A stretch of 64,000 bases of DNA from Dreissena polymorpha (taxonomy: Eukaryota; Mollusca; Bivalvia; Myida; Dreissenidae), in contig NC_068355.1 of assembly GCF_020536995.1 (NCBI RefSeq), positions 70,636,926 to 70,700,925 of the forward strand, read 5' to 3'. A model generated the notes under the pieces. The model had not been told where the DNA came from and made no database searches. It saw only the letters and a program-made list of their open reading frames with translations. The translations under genes and the position numbers were made by a program. This document shows positions 11,601-23,600 of this stretch, in pieces; within the stretch, counting starts at the first letter, position 1; every line of letters begins with the position of its first letter.

Positions 11601-14600
11601 GGGCCTGTTCAAGTAGGCAGAGTGTAAACAACAATCTTTACTAAACAAGTAAATATTGCTTGCACGGAAAACATTTTATGCGTGTTAGTATTTTAAGCAA
11701 TGTAATAGAACAAGAATTTGATTTATCTTGTTTTATCAGAATTAAGTGTAAACACATAACTTCCAATAGTTCCTTTTTAGTTATATATATTTGTAATTCT
11801 ATATTTATTTCGCTATATTATTTAGCAGTATTTCAGTCACATGGCAGCAGTCAGTAAATGTACTTTTTATCTACTCAAAATTGTTCTAGTAAAACTTTGC
11901 CAAACAAAGCATTTAATAAATGCACATACATGTAACAGTAACGGACAACAGCACTATACAAAGGTTTAACAAGAATTGCAACTAAAAGGTTTCAAGAAAA
12001 CAACATGTAGCTGGACACATTTATGAAATTCAAACATTCTTGTTTGAATGATACACTTACCATGCAAGCTTGCCTGATTGTACAGGAAAAGGTCTGAATA
12101 TTTTCAGAAACCATTTGCAAAGACAGACAAAATCTTAACATTTCTGATAGCCTTTTTATTATAAACACAACAATAAAAGTACCGGTAATCAATTGTAACT
12201 TGAATTCAAAACATATGCTGAATATAAATGTCTTGCACAACATACCACAACAGCTTTTAAGACTTCTGTAGTAATAGATGGCAGTACTCTTTCATCGTAG
12301 TCTATGCCCAGGTTTGTGTAAATAGCTGGTAGGTCGGACGGCTTTGGTCTATACAATATCCTTAATGTGATGGAGACAGTCTGAAGATCTGCAACACAAG
12401 GATGTATATGTACTAGTCTATGAAGACATAATACATGAAGCCCATCTAAATAAAATTATTTAACATTTCATAAAATATGTAAAACAGTCATCAAAATTTA
12501 ACACTACCTATCATACCTACCAATATTATCTGCCAAAACTTTTCCAAAATATTAAATCAGTGAAATGTGTATTAATCTGTTAAGGATGAATTATCCAATT
12601 TACAATTTACTATAATTACCGGTACTGCATCAACAAATGATCTACATATTTAAGTCAAGCCATTATACCTGGCTGGCAGCTGTTATTAAAATACTGTTGT
12701 ATTTTTACCTTTGCTACCAGTAGCAACAGGAATATTTCTGGGACGTGCTCTTATGTCAAAAATAATAGGCCTCTGAACCCAAGGAATGAGAAAATGTGTG
12801 CCTTCTCCAACTATTGTTTGTTGAACACCACGGAATCGGTCAAAGATCACAGCTCTATGCCCACCATCAACTGCAATATATAATTTAAAAATTGTATTTG
12901 ACATAGCAAATTTTAATATAAACTAGAGCTTTGTCACAGACGTGACGAATACCCCCACATGCCGCATTGACACAGAATATTTTGCATGTTGTCTTCACAA
13001 AATACAGCGGACACCATGCTCAATGTTTAAAACGCACTTAGTCACCCCGTGACCTGGTTTTTGACCCTGCATGGCCCATGTTCGAACTTGACCTACATGT
13101 ACACATCATCTAGATACAACTTCTGACCAAGTATGGTGAAGATCAGATGAAAACTACTTGAATAAGAGAGCAGATTCCATGCTTAATGTGTAAAACATAC
13201 TAAGTGACCCAGTGACCTAGTTTTTGACCCGGCATGACCCATATTAAAACTTGACCTAGACATCATCTAGATATAACTACTGACCAAGGTTGATGAAGAT
13301 CAGATGAAAACTACTTGAATTAGAGAGCAGACACCATGCTCAATGTTTAAAACGCACAAAGTGACCCCGTGACCTAGTTTTGGACCTGCCATGACCCATG
13401 TTCGAACTTTGCCTAGACATCATCTAGATACAACTTCTGCCCAAGTAAACTTTGTTAAGTGGGGGTATAAAAATGGTGTTCCAAGAACAGCGGCCACCTG
13501 TCAACGACGGTCATTTTGGCCATTTCCCTTGACTGACCACTGATGTCAGTTTTGACTGTACTTTTTTTCAGCGTAGCTGTTTAACATCACTTTTGACCTT
13601 ACCTGACCTGTGTAAGTGTCCAATAAAATTCAAATACAATTTCCCGCGGCTAGACACGAATGAATACACTTCATTTATTCCATTGGCTGATTTGAGTATC
13701 CCACCAGAACATTGGAAACATGTCCGCGTCTTTGTAACACTGTTTAACTGCATGAAACAATTGTATCTCTAATGAAAAGGCTAAATAGATAGAACAGTTT
13801 TACACTCAACTCTCGACATCAATACAGTTTGTAGGTGCACCTTTTGTTTTCAGAGGATTGCCAGCGCAAGAGCGTTTGTACTTTAAGGCTTTGTTCTCAT
13901 ATTTAGTACTGACTTCCATATCCCTGTCAACATGTTAACATGTAAAAGTATAAACAGCAGTGGAAGCGTGGCTTCACTTTAATGCATTGCATTTCAACCC
14001 GCGAGGTATCAGGGTCAGTTAGCGGCCAGTGTGTGTGAGTGTCAGGTCATCGCTGCGTCTTCATGACTACCTTATGTGCTGACCTGAGTTCGCAGCCAGT
14101 TAAATAATCGTTAAATAATATAGACGCTATCGCGTGAACTAGGTGAACTGGAATTTTCTTAGACCAGAAATATATTAAATGAAGATATTCAGTGATATAA
14201 TTATGGTATGCCAATAATAGATTCTTAATGTGTTTTCAACAATACCATGATAATCATATGTTTGATTAATATAACAAGAATTATTCAACCGGCATATTGA
14301 CTATGTATTAAGCATGAGCGCGATGATTCTCGATACTGCAGTGTTTTTTTTCACTTATAGGGGAATGGTGGCAGGGCCCGTCCAAAGGGCATTTAAATGC
14401 GTCGTTTTTTAGGAAAAGGGGAAAATTAAAAATTCACTCTTTTATTTGTAATGATATTTATTATATGAATACACATGTTTGTATGAATATAATATTCACA
14501 GCAGAATGTCTCTGTCCTTTTTCTGAAATATATATCAATGATTTTTTCAACATTAGTTTCAGACAGTTCAGCCTTCATGCACAATCTCAGTTTTCTTAGC

Positions 14601-17600
14601 CATTTTGAGTCGAATTGAGTTTTTTTTAAATCGATTAAATGGCAAATTTGAGCATTTTGTATCAATAAAATGGACCAAATTGGAATGTTTTTATCAACAA
14701 ATATTGACACAATATAGATACATTAGGCCTTTTCCTGGCCATTTTGGGAGACAAATGCAATTCATGTGAAAATTCACTGATTTGGAAAAAACTAATCTAA
14801 TTTAATATAACACTTTATAATAATTAAAAATCATATAAATTATAGTTATATACTTTGTTAGTTATTTATGAAATAAATTTGAGATATATTTGTCATGATT
14901 ATGAAACAGTTCTTTCTATAAAAAAAAAAAAATAAATAAATATTTTTTATTACTTCTGGAGGGGATTTTTTTTACAAAGTGGGGGAAAAATATATACTCT
15001 TTTTTTAGGGGAATGGGGCCGAATATCGGCCCCGAAATGGCCATAAAAAAAAACACTGTACTGTTAATAATCGAATCATATAGCAATGCCGGACAAACGA
15101 CTCAAACATGTTTGTTCGAAGAACAGGCGTATAAATATTAAAAATATGTACGAATACTTCGCGTGTGGCCGGTTGACTCATATGTTTTAATTTCACTTCC
15201 ATTCTTCTTTTGGTTTTCTGTTTTGTATCTAAAGGTTAATGACCAGCAATATGTAATAATGTAAAATAAGCCGAGAAAAATCCGCTTAACATCACGTACT
15301 GTGTGTGATGCAGCTAAGAACTGCACAGAAAAAGACATTCCCTATCCTTGATCTCATTCATTGAACTCTTTACCTTTCACAAACTCCAACTACAATCAAC
15401 GCCGTATATCTTTTTTAAAGATATATCTTGTTTCTATTGCACTCTCTATCGATCATTGTGAAAAGCTGTTGCAATTTTGCCAATATAAAGTATCGGTTAG
15501 GTTGCAGGGTCGCAAGACGACTCTCCCAAAGACAACTCGCCCTAAACATAATCAACCTGCCCCAAACTTTTTGGACAACTCGCCATAATGGAAAGCCAAC
15601 TCACCCCAAATGAAACAACAATCTGCCCAAAATTTTGGTTTGGGATCGTGTCCGTTCGCTTTTAGATCGGGTCCGTTTAACATCCTTTTTAACATAGTAG
15701 AAAACAAGTGGGCATCAATCATTTCATTTTAAATTAAACAAGGGCTGTTTGTAAAACATTTATGCCCCCCATATGGGCTCTCCGTTGTAGTGACAGCCAT
15801 TGTGTGAATATGTTTTTGTCACTGTGACCTTGACCTTTGACCTAGTGACCTGAAAATCAATAGGGGTCATCTGCCAGTCATGATCAATGTACCTATAAAG
15901 TTTCATGATCCTAGCCATAAGCGTTCTTGAGTAATCATCCAGACACCATTTTACTATTTCTGGTCACCGCAGGGTTCGCCAAAACCGTCGATCCGCCGGT
16001 CCTGACCGGCAAATTTTTCTAAGGACCAAAGTGATTTAAGATAATCGGTCCGACTGACCGACACAATCGAATGAAAAATGGTTTCAAAAAGATCACTCAA
16101 AGTGTATAATATGCTATTTGAATAATAGAAGGTAAATGCTTTTTGTTCAACTTCTGTTAAAATCCTTTTTTTCTTACCTTCATTTTGATGTTTTGATGTT
16201 TAAAGTTGGATTAGAAGTGACTATCAAATGCGTGTTCAAAATCAACGGTCTTTGTTAAAAAAAGCAACCGAGTGCGTCCACCATTTTATTTGTTCCATTT
16301 AATTTCTCCACAACAAAAACGGCATGAAAACTTGTTTCAACAGGCATTCGTGAACATTTCTGTTAAATAGTTTCATTATTATATTGTTCTGGGAAGGATA
16401 TATTTTAATTAACACACCAACAATTTCTGAAATCATAATTAGATTTTTCACCCGATGTACTATATTTCGGATATTTTAAAATTGGGACATAGGCAGGGGT
16501 GGCGAAATCTCAAAAAACTATACTTGTCCACGGACAACCATTTAGGAAATTTAACTTGTCCGTTGCTGAACTACACTTGTCCATTAATGTTTATATATAT
16601 TATAAATGCATTTATTGATTAATGTAAAACAATGTGGAATTCACCAAAATGAGTATGATTTTCTAGTGTTGTTTATAGTTGTATTTCAATAGTACATTCA
16701 TTTTAGCAGTATATTATAAACAATATAAAGACTTTCTAAAACTTTTAATTTTGCAAAGCTAGTGTTATTAAAACATGTGTTGAACATAAGTACATCATAA
16801 TCTTAACAAATTAAACTAGTCTAATATGTGGACCTCATCAGACTGAGGCTCCGCTACTGGTAGCAATTTGATTATCATCAACTGGTAACCATTGAAAATC
16901 TGTGAGCCAAGTTTCTTGAAAAGTTCTGGTGCGTTTACTAAGATTATATTTTTTATCATAATCTTTCTTAGTTTTTTTTGGAAGGTGGACTGCTCAATGC
17001 TTCGGGTTTCTGCTCCGTTGTTGAAGATTTAAAAAAAACTAAATGTTCCATTTTTACCATTAAAGTCGTCTAAAATAACAAAGTAGACCGTGTTTTGATT
17101 ACCTTACTTTGATACTTTTTATTTCCGTCTGATTGTAAAAATAAAGAAACCAGTCTGTACACTGTCTAACAGTCGGGCCGAATGTTTAAAATGCGGCATG
17201 CTCCTGGTCTTTTATAGAATAAGGGAGATCACTGCGCAGGAGTGTGCCCGTATTTAAGCTTGATTGCTCCGCAAATAGCACTGACAATGTAATCGCATGC
17301 CGGTTTTGTAAAACTTAATTACTGCTTTTATACAATGTATTTTTTTGTATACCTGGACCCGACTTTTGAAAAACTTGTTGTCCACGGACAACTTAATTGA
17401 AAAAAATCAGTTGCCCAGACAAGCAAATGTACGACTCGGGCAACTCGGACATTTGATTTCGCCACCCCTGATAGGGATATTTATGTTTTGATTTGTTGTT
17501 AATAGTTTGTAGCAATATGTTTTGTGTTATTTCAGACAACAAGAATGGATGGTGGTAATTATCATGGGCCTTTCTATCAAGAAATAGGTGTGAAAGACAT

Positions 17601-20600
17601 TCATTTAATTGAACCTGGAAATCAACCACCTCAGCTAAGAGAAAATATTTTAACAATAGGTGTTGTTTTAGAACTTGTGCAATTGGCTAATAAACAGAAA
17701 TTGAAGTCATCCAATGTAGTGTGAATGGGTGTGTGCAATTAAGTCAAACTTGATTGGATGTCACCCTAACTTTTCAAGAACACGGATTTGTAGAGCTGTG
17801 GAGGCTAAAAAACAGTTTGACAAAAAGTCAAAAAAGAATACCTTATGCCTAGGATCATGAAACTTCGTAGGTAGATTGATAATGGGTGGCAGATGACCCC
17901 TATTGATTTTCAGGTCACTAGGTCAAAGGTCAAGGTCACAGTGACCCGAAATAGTAAAATGGTTTCCGGATGATTACTCAAGAACGCTTATGCCTAGGAT
18001 CATGAAACTTCATATAGGTACATTGATCATGACTCGCAGATGACCCCTATTGATTTTCAGGTCACTAGGTCAAAGGTCACGGTGACCAGAAAAAGTAAAA
18101 TGGTTTCCGGATAATAACTCAAGAATGCTTATGCCTAGGATCATAAAACTTGATAGGTAGATTGATCATGACTCGCAGTTGACCCCTATTGATTTTCAGG
18201 TCACTATATTAAAGGTCAAGGTCACGGTGACCTGAAATAGTAAAATGGTTTCCGGATGATAACTCAAGAACGCTTATGGCTACGATCATGAAACTTCACA
18301 GGTACATTGATCATGACTCGCAGATGACCCCTATCGATTTTGAGGTCACTAGGTCAATTTCATGGTGACCCGAAATAGTAAAATGGTTTCCGGATGATAA
18401 TTGAAGAACGCTTATTCCTAGGATCATAAAACTTGATAGGTAGATTGATCATGACTAGCAGATGACCCCTATTTATTTTCAGGTCACTAGGTCAAAGGTC
18501 AAGGTCACGGTGCAGGGTTCACCAAAACTTGAAAAATCTGTCAGTCATCCGACTCAGTTTCTGTCAGTCCCACTGTCCGACTAAACTATAACAGCAAAAC
18601 ACAACAAAAGAGAGTACCTTTTTGATGTTTATTGGTTTTGATCACATTGGCTTCAGCGTACAGGTCTGTCAAAACTATATAAACTGTATCCCTTATTCTT
18701 CCGATACCGTTATTCTCGAGATACCGTTACGTCACATATATTACAAGAATTACAGCGCGTGCGAAATTTTCATTGTCCGAAAACTACGCCAATTTTGTTG
18801 GACCTCGTCCTTGTAAGAAAATACAGAAGAAAAGATGCGTCATAAGCAGGTATATTGCTGAAAATCATCATATTTATGCTAAATTATAACAAACAATATG
18901 TTAATCAGTACCCTTTGACCCAAATTTACTTTAAAATCCGATTTGGAATTATGAATTTATGTTGTCGTTTGTTTACACAGAAGGGAAGTAACTCACAAAT
19001 CAGGTCAGTATATTTATGCGCTAAAAAGTATAGGTAATGTCAGGAAGTCTACGCTAAACTACCATGTTCACTTATGTGCATCAAAATCAATTAAAATCCA
19101 ATTTAAAACTTGTATTCAAGATTGGTTGCACTGAAATCCGTTTCCTTAATGAGGTGTTGTCAAATTTTTTCCGGGTATTACCGGCACATCTATTGCAGAT
19201 CTAATGGAAAAAAATATTGCGTTATGTCTGAGCCATGAATGGCAATTTAAGCAATTTAAGTAAAATAGTTTCACATTATTTCGACTGAATTGTGTGCTAG
19301 AAAAAACTGTCGAGTCCGTGCCATTCAGCGAACCAGATTGTTGAGTTTATGAGCAGATATTTATAACTTTATTTAGAGAGGATCGAACAATGAAGCTATT
19401 GATCGAAAGTTTAGCATGCACCATACGAGCTTCACATGAAACACATGTACACATTTAGGTAGCATTAATTTTGCCTTTCAGCCCGTCCCCAAAAAGTACA
19501 ATGCTGGAAAACGAAATTACAATCCAGAAAGCCTGCTTCTTGCTAACAAGGCAGTTAAAGAAAAGGGTATGAAAATTAAAACTGCTGCGCGCAATTTCGG
19601 AGTTCCGACTCAAAAATTGAGGGATCGCGTTAAGGGTCTTGTAAACGCAGAGAATCCAAATGAACGATGGAGAGCTATGACCCAAGAAGAAGAAGAAACC
19701 CTAATTGAGCGCATCACAACGTTGTCCCAGTTAGGGTATGGTATAACCAATGCCAAACTTAAACAGCTGGCCGGCAAATTGCTTCACGAACTTGGAAGAA
19801 AACCGGATAATAACAAACCAATGAGCAACACCTGGCTCTACGGGTTTAGAAAAAGGTGGGACGACAGAATAGTTTCATTAAAGCCGAGAGCATATGACAA
19901 CAACCGCGCCAAGTCAACAACCCCAGAAGCGTTAGAGCAGTATTTCAAGAATTTAGAAATGTCCTTTCATCAACACAATCTCCTTGACAAGCCACATCTT
20001 ATATTCAACATTGACGAAACTGGAATTCAGCCTGAACACAGACCACCCAATGTTATCGCTCCCGTCGGCAGCAAACCACAGGCCATAACTTCTCCCAGAT
20101 CCTCAACAACAACCGTTATCGCGTGCGCTAATGCCTCAGGAAACTCACTCCCACCCTATTTTGTTTTCAAAGGCAAAAGGTATAACCCCGAGTTGATGAA
20201 AGGTACGTCTCCGAGGGCCAGGGGGGTCATGTCAGACTCCGGATGGTCTAACGGTGACGTATTTCTTGAGTACCTGAAGACGCACTTCCTTGAGCACGTC
20301 CCTGCCCTTGGACCACAGCAGTCAGTTCTTTTTATCTACGACGGCCACGCATCTCACGTGAATCAAGAGCTGATTGATTGGGCAAGCAAAAATCGAGTGG
20401 TTTTGTTTGTGCTACCACCACACACATCTCATGTGCTTCAACCCTTGGATGTTGGTATCTTTGGGCCTTTTAAATCTTACTACTACAATGAATGCGCGTC
20501 TTTCATGAATGCTCATATGGGGCAGAAAATAACTCGTTTCGACATGGCTAAGTTAGCATGTAAGGCATACCTGAAGGCCATGACGCCGCTCAATATCCAG

Positions 20601-23600
20601 TCGGCATTCAGGAAAACTGGAATACATCCCCTGTCAAGCAACGCAATATCTGCTGAGAAGCAGATAACGTGTGAGGGTTTCCGCGAAGCAAGTCCTGTTC
20701 GCAAAGTAGCGGCACTGAAGGGCGGGAAAGATGCGGTGCTGGCATTTCTTAATTCAAAGAAAGAAAACGACATAGCGTCATCAAATAAATGCAGCATTTG
20801 CCAAACCGAAATGAAATGCCCTTCGTGCAGCAATGCAAAACCACGGACGCACAAACCAAAGTCAGGAGGACGAGAAATTACGTCAGACTCGTATAAAAAT
20901 GAGGTCGCAACATACGCATCCCAGAGAAAGGAACAAAACGACACCTGCAAGATAACGCCCAGCCGTCCACTATCATCTACAAGTGGCCTTCAAATAAATC
21001 GACCCGATGTTGCCATGGAGACGGACACAGATGATGATGAGTTGGACGACAGAGTACCGTGCTGCGTTTGCAAGCAGATTACACCTCCAGACTTAAGACT
21101 CCATCCACATTTGAAGATCGTCAACTGGGCACAATGTGATAAATGCGACGGTTGGGTACATCTAGCTTTCTGTACAACCGTTCGTGTCGTCAGACGTATG
21201 TCGGAGTTCGTGTGCTCAAAATGCGAGGTCGAGGCTTAACAAACAAATCAGCAAGCAATTCATATCACAGTTTTATTTATGTTTTAAATCTCGTTATTAT
21301 TTCTGTTACTGTTTGAAGCCGTTTTGCATTATACAATTTAATAGTTTAACGAAATTTGCAAGTTACATACGTTGATTTCATTTTAAATTGATTTTGTACA
21401 ACTGGATTAACTTTCACGAGCCGACCCGTAGCGAGTGAGTCATTGTGTGTGACGTCAGCACTTGGCCAATGAAAAGAACGGTATCGAGAGAAGCGCTTGC
21501 TGTACACAGATCGTCATGGTCGAGTACATTCAGGTAGAGGTCACAGATTATAACATTGATGTTTGATGTTATTTGTGTTTTTAAAGTAAAGTTGAATGTT
21601 TTTCCCATATTTTGTTGCGTTTTAATAAATTGTGAGTTGAAACTATAGCTCACAGCATCCAATGTAACGTCTAAGAGGAACGGTATCTAAAGAACGATTT
21701 CCAGTCGTTACACCCCCTGGACGTTACACCCCTAGTCATTACACCCTCTAAGCCTGGACATTACACCCACCAAGATGTAAACATAATTGATTAGGTTACT
21801 AAGGTGTGATCACACCTACCATGGGGCACACTTCACTTGATTAATGATGTTTCTGCTTTAATGTGTGTCCAATTTTTTGGTGTCATCATTTATGAAACAC
21901 AGTTTGTAAAACTAACAGTAACACTGGGCCACTTAGATAAACATTGGACCTATTAATAATTAAGAAACTATTTGTTACATATTAACCAACTACATCATGT
22001 GGAAAGTTTGGAATCCTAATAATACTTTCTTATTTTTACATAAATGAAATTCAATTTAATGGTCTTATGGACAATACTGGGTACAACTTGATATCTGTGT
22101 TTTATCTGTTTATATAACTTATATAATTATTAGTCTTTATAAAAACATATCCATTAATTATTAATAATTAGAAACTATTTGTTACATATTAACCAACTAC
22201 ATCATGTGGAAAGTTTGGAATCCTAATAATACTTTCTTATTTTTACATAAATGAAATTCAATTTTATGGTCTTATGATTTACATTTTATTAACAAAAATA
22301 TTATTTTCCAAAAATATGATATGATATGTAACAGAATGGTATTTATGCAGGAAAACGGAAATGGGTAGAGACATGAGGGATTATACATGTTATATATATT
22401 TTTGTTATCATTCAAATAATAAGTTGATGTTATGTTGCATTAAGACTCATGCCCCAATTTAGTGTTTTAAATCATTGACACAGTTTTGTGTCATCATTTA
22501 TGAAACACAGTTTGTAAAACTAACAGTAACACTGGGCCACTTAGATAAACATTGGACCTATTTGGGCCACATTAGGGCCAGACAAAGACCCTCTAACTGT
22601 TTATTAGGGGCCATTAAAGATACACAGACTAGTGCCAATTAGGGCCCTCCCATAAACTGTGAAAACATGCTTTGAATGCTACAGAAAGTGACAGATTCCT
22701 GTTAATTGTGTTTCAATATAAAACAGTATTTCTTCAATGATCCCTCATTATCAATTCTGACTTTAAAGGTTAATGATATTGTAATTAATGAACTTTGAAG
22801 TCTGCAGTAAAATTTTATATATCATACAGTGACAATATGTTACTTCTATTTCAATATCTAACAAACTCACTGAAACCAACAGATATAGGATATTTCTACT
22901 TTATTAATACTTGCTTAAAAATTAATAATGGGATTTCTTGGCAATATTATTTTAGTTTTTTTTTAATCAATCATAATTTGTATTTTATTCTCAAAGTTAT
23001 TTCTGTCTGTAAAAAAGTATTTATGATTTAGATGCATATTATAACATTATGGTGAAATAAGAATAAATGTATATGAATTAAGATTGTGTTTTGTTATTCT
23101 AAATAATTATTGTATTTATCATTATTTTATTTTGTTTTCAAAGTTTTTTCTGTCGTTATTATTTATGATTTAGATGCATATTATTACATTATGGTGAAAT
23201 AAAAATAAATGTATATGAATTAAGATTGTGTTTTGTTTATTCTAAATATTTATTTTATTTATCTTTATTTTTATTTCTTCAAGTTTTTTCTGTCTGTATA
23301 TTCTTGAAAAAAAGTATTTATTATTTAGATGCATATTGTTACAGTCATTCTGGTGAAATAAAAATTAATGTTTTAAATGATGGCTGCTCAATTAAATAAT
23401 TTGAGCAACCATTAATCTCATCAGTGTCATCTTACATGACAAATCCAATTAGTGGTTCATAAGTTGATTACACCTTTCTAATCTAATCAATATCTTGGTG
23501 GGTGTAATGTCCAGGCTTAGAGGGTGTAATGACCAGGGGTGTAACGTCCAGGGGGTGTAATGACTGGACACCTAAAGAACAGAGCATACGCTGAAGTTTC

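Larger units (their letters stand above)
18651..23596 (+). mobile_element. Pogo-like transposon with PHD-tailed transposase
   Basis: Imperfect inverted ends can be aligned: CTTCAGCGTA at 18651 with its inverse at 23587-23596, then TTCTT--GATACCGTT--TCT with GTTAC on each side (left about 18694-18733, right 21662-21690 plus 23572-23596). The right terminus is split by a MULE-like element at 21696-23571. Removing that, the element is about 3.1 kb and carries one transposase gene. Boundaries are tentative because no clean TA duplication is visible. Confidence 0.55.

Noticed and set aside
17524-17724. 66-codon frame after a TTATTTCAG acceptor
   Set aside because: The paralogous element at about 55690 does not keep the frame, so it is not conserved coding sequence.
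20513-20950. 145-codon minus-strand frame
   Set aside because: It is the antisense shadow of the transposase coding region and shows no independent features.
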